From contig NW_026251718.1 of assembly GCF_025024155.1 (NCBI RefSeq), positions 491,001 to 555,000 on the forward strand: a stretch of DNA of 64,000 bases, written 5' to 3'. Both the position numbers and the translations under genes were made by a program. A model generated the notes under the pieces. That model was not told where the DNA came from. It was given only the letters and a program-made list of their open reading frames with translations, and ran no database searches. This DNA is from Gamsiella multidivaricata (lineage: Eukaryota; Mortierellomycota; Mortierellomycetes; Mortierellales; Mortierellaceae). Numbering within the stretch: position 1 is the stretch's first letter; each line of letters starts with the position of its first letter. This document shows, piece after piece, positions 23,920 to 37,548 of this stretch.

Positions 23920-24783
23920 AATGACAGCGAGATCGATTCCGCAGACAGCTTTGCATTTCGGTCTACTAACCCTTCATAACACCACAGCCTGTAGAAACAT
24001 AATAAAGAGTATACATTTAGAATCACTTTGAGGAACAGATAGCAACCTAGCTGTATGTACTTCATCCTGAACGTCGTCTCCAAAGCCTCGACCTTCTGAT
24101 CGCCTCCGAGCATTGTATCCGCCATCTGCTTCGCGACCGCATCGAATATCTCAATAATCCATCGGTCGTTCATGCTCCCGTCGTGGCCAAACTCACCATA
24201 CGCTGTAGCCTTGTAACAGGACTCATCTTCCTTACTCGAATACGACCTTTGCATAAGTAAATGTAAGCATGATCGCATCAGCACAGGTCATAGGCGTAGC
24301 GGCTTCTCATTCCTGAGATATTGCAATCTAGACGGGACCTCGTTGTTGCCATCCTTGTCTGAACAATGATCTAACGCGTGTCAAGTTCGGGTACTCGTAT
24401 CCTCCGAGTTGCTGTTGTTTCAATCCTGCGGAGGAGATCCCATGTAGTGAGTAGATGTACACGTCAACGATGTGGTAGGACTGACGCCAATCAATTTGAC
24501 TGCATGCCTTTCTCTAAACCCAGACCGCTTGAGGGTCGATTGGCCACGTTCGTAGAACCGGAGGAACAGCAGCGATCGGAGAAAGCCCCACGCCAGCAGT
24601 ACCAAGGCAGGTCTCATACTGCTTCTGTAAAGCAGTATTCCGGTGATGCTTATCCCTCGGTGAAGAAGTGCCATGAATGTAGTCGCAATGACAGACACCA
24701 AACTACCTTGCGACCTCGGCCTCAATGTTGAGATGATCACACTGCGCCAATGAGTTGGCAAAGAATGCATCCTTGATCGACAT
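23920..24783 (-). pseudogene. Decayed gene of unknown family
   Basis: From an ATG at 24783 (MSIKDAFFANSLAQCDHLNI) one frame reads for about 160 codons as plausible protein, including SPIAAVPPVLRTWPIDPQAV and SYHIVDVYIYSLHGISSAGL, but is cut by TAG at 24705, 24516 and 24330 and TGA at 24309 (all in the same frame). A frame change near 24240 is then needed to continue into GEFGHDGSMNDRWIIEIFDA and ALETTFRMKYIQ, which ends near 24040. Every stop is one C-to-T step from CAG or CGA. I do not recognise the family. Each stop could instead lie in an unseen intron, but donor and acceptor pairs are lacking. Confidence 0.45.
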
Positions 24784-26123
24784 CTTCCTCTATCATTCAT
24801 CTTTGGTTCGGTTATGGGATTCGCGCATAATTTATGGACCTTGACGGGACCAGCCATGGATGGGGTGGACTTGACGATGTTGGGTTCTTAGACGACTTCT
24901 CGGATCAATTCGCTGTCTTTGTGGCGGTATTTGGAAGGTTCGCTTATGGATGCTTTCCTTTGCGGTTTTATATTGAGGGGAGAAAAGGATTGTAGCAGTG
25001 TGTTAAATTGCCCTAGGCTAAGCAAGAAAAGATGATATGATAGTGCATTCTGTACTACATCTACTCGCGCACTGAATACGTTTTTTTTTTTTTTTTTATC
25101 TGATCTGAGTGTGGAAGGAGTATCGCCGATGGTACGAAGCCATAGAGAGAACGCCAAATATGAAAAGAGGAGGAGCGACGTTAATTGAGGGCATGAAAAC
25201 CGACAAAGATCTGATCTTATGTTTGGCGCCATGGACCATGCCGACCATAACTGAGAAGTAGATCGGACGAGAGAGAGGATACATCAGGCTCATATCCACA
25301 AGCCCAGCTTCATGGACGATTTAATCCGCCTGCTACACGATGCTGGATAGGAGTAAAGGAATCGTTTGCTTCATGATACATTGCATTGCGTTGGTTTTTT
25401 TTTTCTTTTTTCTTGCTTTATTCGAACAATACGAAACCCTTTGCAACCTTTGCATTTCAATATGGTTGCCCTTGTTGCGTTAACAGTAAAGCGAACCAAA
25501 CATTCTAAGAAATCCAATTTGTACAAGCACCGCTTAATTGGTTGGAATCATAAAGCGCGTCGTGCCTCTCTGTCTGTGCACTACGGGCTTCTTTTTTTTT
25601 TTTTTTGCTCTTTGGCTCTTCACTCCTACCTTGGATTCTCTTTCAGCTGCCATCACGAATCCGGACGGTAACAGCTCCGATGTGTCGCTGACGAATCCAC
25701 TGCAGTCAACGTCGACTACTGCAGCTTTGCAATTGGGTGCAGACTGTTAGATTAGGCGGAGCAGACAATTCCGGTAATAATGTGTTCGGTTTTTGTAATC
25801 AGAAGTGAGCCGGTTGGACCTGGTCTCAGTGTGTGCTGCCGACATTTATCTTTGGCAACTGGAGCGGATTGTCGATTCTATCCGTATATCCGTAGATCGG
25901 CCCTCTGATTGGTCAGAGCTCATTCCACCGTGCCAGCTCAGAAAAAAAAAAAAAAAAAAAAAAACAACCTCAACCGTCCTCCGCTTTGTCCTGCTGGGTC
26001 ATCTTTTGTTCTTCGCCCTCTTTACTTTCTTTCTCTCTTTCTTTCTTTCTTTCTTTCATTCTTCTCTTGCTTTTCATCTCTTCCTCACCGCTACTCTTCG
26101 CTTCCTGCTTTCTGCACCCTCTC

Positions 26124-26165
<42 letters not shown>

Positions 26166-26315
26166 TTCCACCTCTCCACTCGAACTCTCCTTTAAGCTGC
26201 CCTGTGCCAGACCCTTTTATTTTGGTTCCTGAGTGCATAACCTTAATTTTTAACACTTCCAGCCGCTGCCCCACGGAGCACATACACAAACACACATATA
26301 TCAGAATCCAACGTC
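24784..26315. other. Intergenic region upstream of YMC1
   Basis: 1.5 kb without a recognised gene. Homopolymers at 25081-25097 and 25591-25606 (T) and 25943-25964 (A), then tetra- and dinucleotide repeats in the presumed YMC1 5' UTR. A short hydrophobic minus-strand reading near 25100-25300 was not assignable. Confidence 0.4.
26027..26162 (+). repeat. CTTT and CT microsatellites in 5' leader
   Basis: CTTT repeated at 26027-26058, a mixed pyrimidine stretch, and an uninterrupted CT run at about 26127-26162. They lie 150-290 bp before the YMC1 ATG, probably in promoter or 5' UTR. Confidence 0.8.
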
Positions 26316-28124
26316 ATGTCAAGCAACTCTATGCAAGCTGCCAAGGACTGTGCCAGTGGCACCATCGGAGGGTTCCTCCAGGTCTTTGTTGGACAGGTAA
26401 TGTCTTGCGTTTTTGGTTAGGTTGGAGATACTCTCGATTCAGGCTAGCCTGGGCAAGAGATAACGGGAAAAAAAAACAATCTGATGTAAGAGTTGACTGC
26501 TTGGACTAACGTTGCTGTCTCTGCTATATTTTCGTTAATTAATTATAGCCCTTTGATACCGTTAAAGTGGTAAGAAACCAATCTTGATTCTCAGATTGTT
26601 GAGGCAGGATCATTGGCAGGCATCAGGCAGGACATCACAGGAACAGGACTCAGAATCGAAAAAGAAGCATTCTTTGACGCCGCTGCTCATGTTTCCGTCT
26701 CCTTCTTTGCTTATGTCTTTTCATTTCGGTGAAGACAACAAAGCAAACGACGAATGAGAGCGGGAAAAAATGAATGAGTGAGGGAGAAGAGAAGGAGGTG
26801 GGAAAAAAAAGAAGAAAAGAACTACGTGTAGGCTGAGAGAGCACTGTTTCAGTTGGAATGCGACGATCCACCTGCGCTTTGAGATTGATAAAGAATGAAG
26901 AGAAGGAGTGGAGGCGACTTCTTTACCATTTCTTTCCGAATCTTTCATGGAGGACATCATGGAGGATAATAACACATGGATGAACAGAAGCATTTTCTTT
27001 CTCTTAGAAACGTGGCACATACTAAGTTACACAATCTAAAAAATTCCTCCAATAGCGCCTGCAAACCATGCCGGCTCCTCTGCCCGGCCAGGCACCCCTT
27101 TACACCGGCATGCTCGACTGTGTTAAGCAAACCATTGCGAAGGAGGGCTTCCGAGGCTTCTACAAGGGCACGACCACCCCCCTTGTCGGCGTCGGTGCCT
27201 GTGTCTCCATCCAATTCGTGACCCTCCAGGCCATGAAACGCTACTACAACGACAAGAACGGTCCTGGCGCCAACGGCTTCCTCTCAAACTCCCAGCTCTA
27301 CCTCGCGGGCGCTGTTAGTGGTATCACGAACTCGATCGTCTCAGGACCGGTTGAACATATTCGTACACGACTTCAGGTCCAGACAGGAAGCAGTGCTGCA
27401 CCCGCTGTCAAGACGATTGTGGGCGCGGCGGAGAAGGCGGCGATTGATTCGGGCCTGAAGGAATCGGTGGTCGTGGCAGCGAAGGCGGCTTCGGAAAGTG
27501 CGGTCGCGGCAGCGGCGACGGCGGGTTCCAAGGATATGTTGTTCTTTACGGGACCTGTGGATGCGGTCCAGAAGATCTATGCGCAGTATGGGCTGAAGGG
27601 TCTGTTCAAGGGCCAGGCGGTGACGATGGTGAGGGAGTTCCAGGGATATGGTGCCTATTTTGCGGCGTATGAATATTTGGTCCAGAGAGCTATGCAGCTT
27701 GAGAATAAGAAGCGGAATGAGTTGGGTACGGGCAAGTTTGTGGCCTATGGTGCCTGCGCTGGATATGCCATGTGGTAAGGACTCGGAAGGAATCGCTAAC
27801 CATGACGATGAATTTGCTTTTGCTTTGTAGTGGCATGGTTGATCTTGAACATGAATGCTGAATTTTCTTTTTCTTTTTTTTGCTTGTATGGATTATAGGA
27901 CGGCGGTGTACCCGATCGATGTGATCAAGAGCAAGTTGCAGACGGACGGATTCACAGTCGCGACGCGTCAGTACTCCTCTGCAATGGACTGTGTTCGTCA
28001 GACCTTGGCCAAGGAGGGTGCCGCTGGATTCTTCAAGGGTATTGCGCCATGCATGCTGCGTGCTGCCCCCGCTAACGCGGTCACCTTCCTTGGTTTTGAG
28101 ATGGCCATGCGACTTCTGCGTTAA
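26316..28124 (+). CDS. YMC1: Mitochondrial carrier of the Ymc1/Ymc2 type
   Basis: Inner-membrane SLC25 carrier; yeast Ymc1/2 are linked to glycine/organic-acid transport. Exons 26316-26396, 26549-26569, 27056-27774 and 27899-28124 give 348 residues. The second exon is only 21 nt and encodes exactly PFDTVKV of the first carrier signature. Other signatures are GPVEHIRTRLQVQ and YPIDVIKSKLQTDG; GTTTPLVGVGACVSIQF and the ending MLRAAPANAVTFLGFEMAMR match Ymc1. Between signature two and the next repeat half (about residues 142-196) is an Ala-rich insert (KAASESAVAAAATAGSKDM and similar) not usual for the family, which averages about 300 residues. Intact. Confidence 0.92.
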
Positions 28125-28890
28125 AACACAAATGGTGAACAGGAAGGAGAGGGGGATTTTTTATTTTTTTTTCGTCACGGAAAAGAGAAGCAAGCATGAC
28201 ATAGAACTATACAGCATTCAAAAAAAAAAATTGAAGAACAATAAATTCTAGGATACCAAGGACGCTCTGGACACCGATTCGATGGGGACGGGAAGGACGA
28301 AGGTACGGGTTTCTGGATGGACTCGATTTGAAAACGTTTAGATATCTGATTTCTGCAGCTCATGGTCTTTATTGAACGATAATGACAATAACACGTCCGT
28401 CTCTTGTAATCCGTATCGCATTTTTTTTATTATTGGCATTGACATTGGCATTATTATTAAAAAGATCTATTTTATTTAACTGGCACAAGGCTGAAAGCAC
28501 AATACGCGCGCGCTATTCGATGTAGATTGTGGGAAGGAACGCGTTTTAGCAATAGAAAATACGCGTTGGTTTGTTGGGTTTGGCAGCTGATATTATTGTT
28601 CAGTTTTATTGTGCAACAATGGTTTCTGCTCAATTATTATTATAATTATTATTATGATGACCAGGGAGCCCTTGGCGTCCCTCCACGTTCATATGCGGAA
28701 TGGGTAACCCCTGGTGAGAGGAATCACGTGTGAATGAAGAGAGGGGGACAACACGTCAAGAAAGTTCCCGCGACCGTGGTGCCGTATAAAGAGTGCTGAT
28801 TCCTCATCGCCCTTTTCTTTTTTTTTCTTTTTTTCTTTTCCTTCATCTCCCCAACACATTTCCTCACCTTTCACACCACACCACATCAAC
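28125..28890. other. Intergenic region YMC1 / ACB1
   Basis: 766 bp. The first part is the YMC1 3' UTR with AATAAA-like signals near 28239. The second has the ACB1 promoter with a TATA box and a long pyrimidine tract (28806-28850). No gene seen. Confidence 0.4.
28785..28790 (+). promoter_or_regulatory. TATA box of ACB1
   Basis: TATAAA 106 bp before the ATG, followed by a CT-rich stretch often seen near transcription starts of strongly expressed fungal genes. Confidence 0.55.
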
Positions 28891-29481
28891 ATGGTAAGTC
28901 CAAATTGCTGGAAAAGTGCTTGTTCTTCAGTGACTTTCCTTCAGGACGTTCGTGGACATTTCACACTCGACATGATACGATACAAGGCAATGGCACGATA
29001 CAACGCGCGCGAGATGACCAATCCAGACGACAAAAGACGCAACGAACGGGAGGCAAAGAGCACAACACGATAGGGACCTATGACACCCCCACAGGAAAGA
29101 ACCATGACGGTCTTTCTAGGACACTCAACTACTCTTCTGGAGCACCCTACGTTCTATTCTCAGTTTTCTAACCCGACCTTCCTGCATTCTACCTGCTCCT
29201 CCTCTCTCTCCGTCCCCTCTTGGTACACGCAGCCTTCCGCCGAATTCAACGCCGCTGCCGAGAAGATCAAGACGTTGCCTAGCCCACCCAGCAACGACAA
29301 ACTCCTCGAGCTCTACGGTCTCTTCAAGCAGGCGACCGTTGGCGACAACACCACCGCTGCCCCCGGCATGTTCGACCTCAAGGGCAAGGCCAAGCACAAC
29401 GCCTGGACCGAGAAGAAGGGTCTCTCCCAGGAGCAGGCCGAGAAGGAGTATATCGCATTGGTTGCCCAGCTCACTGCTTAA
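28891..29481 (+). CDS. ACB1: Acyl-CoA-binding protein
   Basis: Small cytosolic carrier of long-chain acyl-CoA esters. The first exon contributes only the ATG (28891-28893), followed by a 339-nt intron with a GTAAGT donor; the second exon 29233-29481 encodes the rest, giving 83 residues, the classic ACBP size. Recognisable are PSAEFNAAAEKIKTLP at the N-terminus, the acyl-CoA-binding LLELYGLFKQATVGDN, and GMFDLKGKAKHNAWTEKKGL with the conserved Lys and Trp, then EYIALVAQL. All four helices are covered. It ends convergently with the MAPK gene. Confidence 0.96.
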
Positions 29482-29979
29482 GAACCCGAAGCAACATTCC
29501 TCGACCGAACAACTACCTTTTGTATATACAAATGTTATCGCCGATTAAAAAGAAGACAAAATAAAGCGAGTTTGCTTTTGTTTCTGTAACTGTCGTCTTG
29601 TGCTGAGAGTATTGCGACGATTGCAGGAAAGGGACACGCAAAACCCTGTGAACTTTTTTTTTTTTTTTTTTTTTTTTGGGTTTGTGAAGAAAATGACATC
29701 GTCGGACAGCATATGAAAATAACCACCATGACTAAGAGGAAAACGAAGAACGAGGGCTCCCAGCAGTAGTGACCCACTCGTGATTCTTCTCATCAAAGAT
29801 TCTTTTCTCGGCAGCATCAGTAAGAGAACCATTAGTTATTATTAACGAGCACTGAAAAAAAAAATGAAAGGAACCATCGAATCTAAACAGAAAGGGCAAG
29901 AGGAAAGAGTTCCCCAATAGCAACTCGTGACCCCCACTACCACCACCGCCACCAAAAAAAAAATGGGGGAGAACGACCC
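29482..29979. other. Convergent intergenic region ACB1 / MAPK
   Basis: 498 bp of 3' sequence with AATAAA (29560) for ACB1 and a poly-T run at 29654-29677. No gene seen. Confidence 0.4.
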
Positions 29980-32048
<2,069 letters not shown>

Positions 32049-32996
32049 CCTGCTTGGTCAAAATGAGATGGGTCAATCGAGTCGAGAGAGAGAAGAAAGG
32101 TGATGAGGGGGGAGGGAAAGAGAGGACAAAAAAAAAGAAAGAGGGAAGAAAGGAGAGAAGTCGGGGTGTATGTGTGTATGTGTGTGTGTGAGAGAGTGGT
32201 GCGGCGAAGTCTTGTGCACTTTGCACTTTCTTTCAAAGGAAGCGTGCTGATTCGCCCTGACAAAATGAAAAAAATGGAAAATGGAAAAAAATAAATGCAA
32301 ACTGCAGAAAAAGTACAGACTTATGGTTGGATAACAGAACAATCGATCGCGGCAGGAAAGGATGAAGGGGAGAGTCAGGGTGCTCACTCATAGCCTATGC
32401 CACTGTCGTTCCTGCTACCCATCCTTCGTACAGATCACTAGCAATGCTGGCCTCGACAGGGACGCGTATTTGCACATTGCGCAATCCCTTGACTTTGAAT
32501 GCAGGGTCTATGTCTTCTGGAGGAGATCGCAGTGCCTGTCTGCCCTCCCTCATCCTCGTTCAAAGGGGGCGGTGTAGTGCTGCAGAGTAGCTGTCTATTG
32601 CGTAGAGTGGTGGAGTGGAGTAGTGTATGTGAGCAATAACCAAAAAAAGACACACAGCCACTACATGTACACAACATAGGTTCAGTGTCAGCATGACTTC
32701 TCCCCCCACCTCTCGTTTCTCTCGTTCTCTCTCTCTTTTCCGCTGCAGCCTCATCGATAAAAATAATACGATTCAAATAAGGTTCATTGCAGGCAGCCCA
32801 TTCATTCGCTGCCAGCGCATTCCCAATTGAAATAAAGTGACTGCGATGCGTTTAAAGAGAACCTTCACACCTCCTTCGTCCCTCTTCCATCAACCAGATC
32901 TCTCACTCCCACTCCATCTGCATCCACCCCACTTGCTCTTCGCTTGCCCTCCCCATAGCCTCCTCTTTGCACACATAAACACATTATACTACCAGG
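32049..32996. other. Divergent intergenic region MAPK / HUT1
   Basis: 948 bp. A GTGTGTATGTGTG stretch near 32170 and purine-rich tracts; promoters for both genes expected here. No further gene supported. Confidence 0.4.
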
Positions 32997-34167
32997 ATGC
33001 TGCGTCTGACTGCGTGTGTAGTCGGGTAAGGATGAAACTCCCCTCTTCACTATGCTTTTCTAGCAATTTGCTTCCAAAAGGAAATACATCCACTAATGCT
33101 TTCTCCACAGTATCTACTCGTGCTTCTTGACCTGGGGCTACTTCCAAGAAAAGGTCTCGACTACTCCCTATGGATCCGATGCCCTCAAGTTCAAGTTCTT
33201 TATCTTCCTCAACCTCATCCAGGCCCTCTTCGCCTCCACCATCGCTTTTTTCTACCTCAAGCTTCAACACAAATCCCTCTCCACACCCTCCAAACCCCTC
33301 GTCCTCAAGTACCTCCAAGTCGCCTTCCTCTCGGTCATTGCCTCCCCCTTCTCCTATGCGGCCCTCAAACATATCGACTACCCGACCATGATCCTCACCA
33401 AATCCTGTAAACTCATCCCCGTCATGTTCATGAACATCCTCCTCTACCGCCGCAAGTTCCCAACCTATAAATACGTCTGTGTCGCCCTCGTCACCATCGG
33501 TGTATCCGGATTCATGCTCTACGCTCCCCTGGATGAACATAAAGCATCCAAGAAGGCTGCCGTCGAAAGCTCCCTCTACGGTCTGTTCCTCGTCGCCATC
33601 AACCTCACCCTCGACGGCATCACCAACTCGACCCAGGACCAGATCTTCCACTCCTTCAAAGTCTCAGGACAACAGATGATGTGCTACATGAACCTCTTCA
33701 TGTCCGGATACATGACCCTCTGGCTCCTGAACCCCTACAACTCTGAGTTCGCCAACGCCATCAGCTTCTGTCAGACCCATCCAGCCATCATCAAGGACAT
33801 CATCATGTTCTCGCTCTGTGGAGCTCTGGGCCAGTGCTTTATCTTCTATACCCTGGAGCACTACGGGTCCCTGTCCTTGGTCACCGTTACGGTGACGAGG
33901 AAGCTGTTCACGATCCTGTTGTCCGTCGTCGCTTACGGACATGAGCTTAACCTGAAGCAATGGGGCATGGTTGCGGTCGTCTTTTCCGGAATCGGCCTTG
34001 AGGCCTACATCAAGCGGGCGGAGAAACTCAGGCAGGTGGCGGACAAAAAGAAGGGTCCCAAGGACTTGAGCTCCCAGATCTTGAGCTCCGTCTCTTCTTC
34101 CACAGTCCTCTCGGAAAAGCACACCACGGCAACACACAGAACTACCCTCGTTGCTCCCAAGAACTAG
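32997..34167 (+). CDS. HUT1: UDP-galactose transporter homolog 1 (SLC35B1 family)
   Basis: Multipass nucleotide-sugar transporter family protein of the ER; SLC35B1/Hut1 members are linked to UDP-galactose or ATP transport into the ER. Exons 32997-33025 and 33111-34167 give 361 residues. The short first exon supplies MLRLTACVVG, which joins to IYSCFLTWGYFQEKVSTTPY, the conserved Hut1 start. About ten hydrophobic segments follow; YPTMILTKSCKLIPVMFMN, LTLDGITNSTQDQIF and VTVTRKLFTILLSVVAYGH are family signatures. The C-terminal tail after IKRAEKLRQ is hydrophilic and Ser/Thr-rich. Intact. Confidence 0.94.
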
Positions 34168-34694
34168 ACATGCATTCCTTCTTTCCTTCTTCATTCCCTC
34201 CTCACCCCCTTAGAATTAGCTCCCCCTTTTTTTTTCTTTATTCAAGACGTAGACGTTTTACAGTACTTTCCCAAAAAGATATCGCTCCTGCCGGACAAGA
34301 CACAATATATTTGGGCAAAGCAGCAACCGAGACCTGCAAATGATCTTCAATCCATGAATGATAACAAAATTTAGGTCTTTTTTATTTTTTTATGTTTTTT
34401 TTAATACATCAAGAAGATTGCCTCTGAAAAGAAAAGAAAGTAAACGAAGGAGGGGGGATATTTGTACAAAAAGGGCGGCTACCGAGCAAAAGAAATCTGG
34501 TCACGATCTGTCGTAAAAAGAACGAGATGCTGAAATACAGGAAGAATATAATAAAAAAAAAAAAAGAGAATGCTGTCATAAAGGTCATATCACCATGATC
34601 ATCGTTTCTTCTGCCACCATCATCATCCATGGCAAAGTAGATCCTGAGGAAGCTCGGTAGGGCCGGGTCATGGCATCAAGAACAAGAGCAGAAG

Positions 34695-34734
<40 letters not shown>

Positions 34735-35163
34735 CCTGAGTTAACCAGCTTCCGATCCATGGAACCCTGTACTGTAAAAAGTGCTGTCGACATAATAGTC
34801 GCTGTCGGGGGTATGATCGGCGTGTTCTCCTGTCCAAGAGAAGGCCATTGCGCCCAACTTCCTACCGTCGCGCCGGTCGTCCTGGCGGTTCAAGTCGATG
34901 GTGTACTGCACTTAGCGCCTCCATTTGAGGGGACTGGGTAAAAAGAAAAAAGAAAAAAGAAAATAAAAGAGCTGCACATCCTCTTCCTCCGCTCGCTCTT
35001 CGCTTCGGTTCATATATACACTCGCTCGTTCGCGCTGCAGCCTCGATCGCCCGCACTACTCCCTCCTTCATGCAGCCCATCTGCATCCTGCATCCATGTC
35101 TACATCCCTCTCTCCCTCTCGTCTCTCGCTTCTCGTCCATGTAACGTGTTGAAAATAATCGGC
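34168..35163. other. Convergent intergenic region HUT1 / bHLH
   Basis: 996 bp of AT-rich 3' sequence. A poly-A run of about 37 bases lies at 34695-34731. No gene supported. Confidence 0.4.
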
Positions 35164-37415
35164 CTAGTTTTGTCCGCCGTTGCTGCCCCCAGAGACGATT
35201 CTCATCATTCCGAAATCCTGCTGGAGCTGTGGTCCTGGTCCAGAGCCATTGGCATTGTTCGCATCCTCGGCCCCAGTGCTGCTGGCTCCACCATTCTTGG
35301 CCTGGAGCTGTGCTTCGAGCTCCTGGTTACGGGTCGCTTGAGACGATACCAGCTGTTGTAGATGTCGGATATAATCCACAGACTTTCGGAGAATCACGCC
35401 CTTGTTCGGCTTGTTAGCGCTGTCCACATAGATATCGGGCAGAAGCGTCGACAGCTCTTGAATCTTTTCGTTGATGTTGTCGCGTCGTCGTCGCTCAACT
35501 ATTAAGCGTCATGGGGTGCATGGAAAAACAGAGCAACAATGAGAAGGTTAGCAAAAAAAAAAAAAAAAAAGTGTACAGACATCTATTTTTGCACATAAAA
35601 AAATACGCGGCGTTGGCATTGGAGCATCTTTCTTACCTGCGTTGTGGCTCTCCCGTCTTCGACGTCGCTTCTCGTTCATAATCAAAGCCCTGTTGGTGCC
35701 CCTAGGACACGGCGAGAATGGATTAGTGCTGCGCTATGCATTCCGTGGATGTTTTTCCACTTTTTTTTCCCTTTGACCATATCCTTCCCCTCTTTGTTAT
35801 TTTCATGCGTGTTTGCGTCACTCAGGGCCTCACTCTCAGTCCTTTGGTTTTTTTTTGCCCACCCGATTTTTTTTTCTTTTCTACATCGACTCCCCCTTTT
35901 TTTCGGTCTCGAACCCAACTGTCAGTAAAAACAACAAAAAAAAAAAAAGTGCGGTAAGACAGGACATGGCGCACCACGATGGTTGTAGAGCTCAGAAAAA
36001 AATATGGTCATGGCGATTCTCGACAAAAGGATCAATAAAAAAATAAAATAAAAAAAAGAAGGGGTCGAAAGGAGTGCAAAACAGACCGCGCAAGAGCAAG
36101 TTGTTTTTGCATAAACCCCACAATTGTATACTGTATGCATGCACATTTACAATACACAATACAAAGGAGGGATGTGCGCGCCTGGTGAGTAGCTGACTGA
36201 TCCATATCATGCAATTGTACATCATTTCCTCCTCCGACCCCCTATTACTAGAACTCTACTTCCGTTTTGTCCCCAAACAACGAGCGCAGGCAGGTTGCGG
36301 ACAAAAGAAAAAAAGTTACCCCCCCCCCCCCCCGTCCAACCTATGCTGTAGCCCCCATTGGCCCTCGTGGCACCATTGTACAAACCAATGCTATAAGGTT
36401 TGCTCCGCCGATTGATATTCTCCACCAGCGCCATCGCCATCCCATGAAAAAAGAAAAGGAAAAAAAGAAACTTCAATTGAAAGTGCACAAAAAAAACTTA
36501 CTTTTGTTCTCCTTCGTCCTCAAAGAGGCTGCTCATCATGCCCGTCATCTCGCCAGGCGCAAACTGAAGGCCAGATGGGTTCTCGAAAGATCCCACGGCA
36601 TGGCCATCTGCAGCACCAAACCAGTCTGATCGAGGGACGGGCATAGACATGCTGTGAAACGGGTTGCTTGTGTTGGGGACCGATCCCGGATGCATATGGC
36701 GGCCAAACTTCATGTCGAGCGGACGCGAACTCGTCGGCAGACTGAAATCGCCCTCGGGGAAAAAGTCGGACTCGACAGGCGAATAGAGCGAGCCGTTTCC
36801 TGGAGATTCGCCATAGGAGTTTTGGTGTTGGATGTTCATTGGCAAGGGCTTTGCGTGGGAACCCATCGTAGTACCGAAATCGTCGGGACTGTCGAAATCG
36901 TTCCTGGGCGAGTTCAAGGGCGAGCTTGAACCGGGCGAGAGCATGTTGCTGGGCTCGCCAAAGTCCATCTCAGAGGCCAAAAAGTCTGGAGAGCCGGTCT
37001 CTTGCTTGATGGCGTGGTTAGTCGTGGAATTGCTGCTGTTTCGCTTGCTTCCAAGTCCAGAGCGGCCGAGGGCGGCTGGATGGTGACTATTGGGGTTGCC
37101 AAGAGAATTGAGGGAGGTGGCCGAGGACGAAGGGAAAAGCGGGTTCATGTTCTGGAGCTGGGAGGTGTCCATGCGGTTCATGGTCACTTGCAGGAGACCG
37201 GGGTCGATGGTGCCTGCGTAGGAGTTGTTGGGCGTGCCCGCGTTGTTGCCACTGTGATGCTGGTTATTGAAGGACATGGGCATGGGCATGGACTGCTGTG
37301 GCTGTGGCTGTGGCTGCTGCTGATGCTGATGCTGCTGCTGCTGTTGAAGGTGATAGTTTGTCGGGAACTGCAATCTCATGGGCTGTGAAGACTGCGGAAA
37401 CTGCTGGGTGAACAT
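35164..37415 (-). CDS. bHLH transcription factor
   Basis: Nuclear DNA-binding regulator, 437 residues from exons 37415-36502, 35701-35637 and 35498-35164. The N-terminal two thirds are low complexity: Gln/His runs near residues 20-45, then Ser/Asn/Pro-rich sequence with acidic patches (activation-domain-like). The C-terminus has the basic region [20 protein letters not shown], with the E-box contacting His-Asn-x-x-Glu-Arg-x-Arg pattern, helix 1 [15 protein letters not shown], a loop, helix 2 [18 protein letters not shown], and a leucine/glutamine coiled segment. The His-Glu-Arg arrangement places it with CACGTG-binding bHLH-Zip factors (USF/MITF/Rtg3-like). The basic region is split by introns. 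A Gly/Asn-rich tail ends the protein. Confidence 0.9.
36319..36335. repeat. Poly-C tract in bHLH intron 1
   Basis: About 16-17 consecutive C on the plus strand, inside the 800-nt first intron of the bHLH gene. Only two such poly-C tracts occur in the window. Confidence 0.7.
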
Positions 37416-37489
37416 ATTTTGCGAGAGAGAGAGAGAGAAAGAAAAAAAAAACGTAAAGAGAAGAGGGATGGTGGAGAAATATATTCAAA

Positions 37490-37548
37490 AAGGGATTGAT
37501 GGGGATTGGTGGGGACTGATAGGGACTGGTGGCGATTGGTGGGTGAAA
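37490..37548. repeat. Minisatellite, about 14-bp unit
   Basis: Four degenerate copies of a GGGGATTGGTGGGGACTG-like unit in the presumed 5' leader of the bHLH gene (C-rich on the coding strand). Confidence 0.6.

Noticed and set aside
25970..26232. Ser/Leu- and Arg/Glu-repeat ORFs over the CT microsatellite
   Set aside because: Simple-sequence artefacts of CTTT and CT repeats in the YMC1 leader.
32100..32400. GTGTGT/AGAGAG-rich ORFs upstream of the MAPK gene
   Set aside because: Low-complexity leader sequence without coding character.
33000..33651. 220-codon minus-strand acidic ORF over HUT1
   Set aside because: Antisense shadow of the HUT1 coding sequence.
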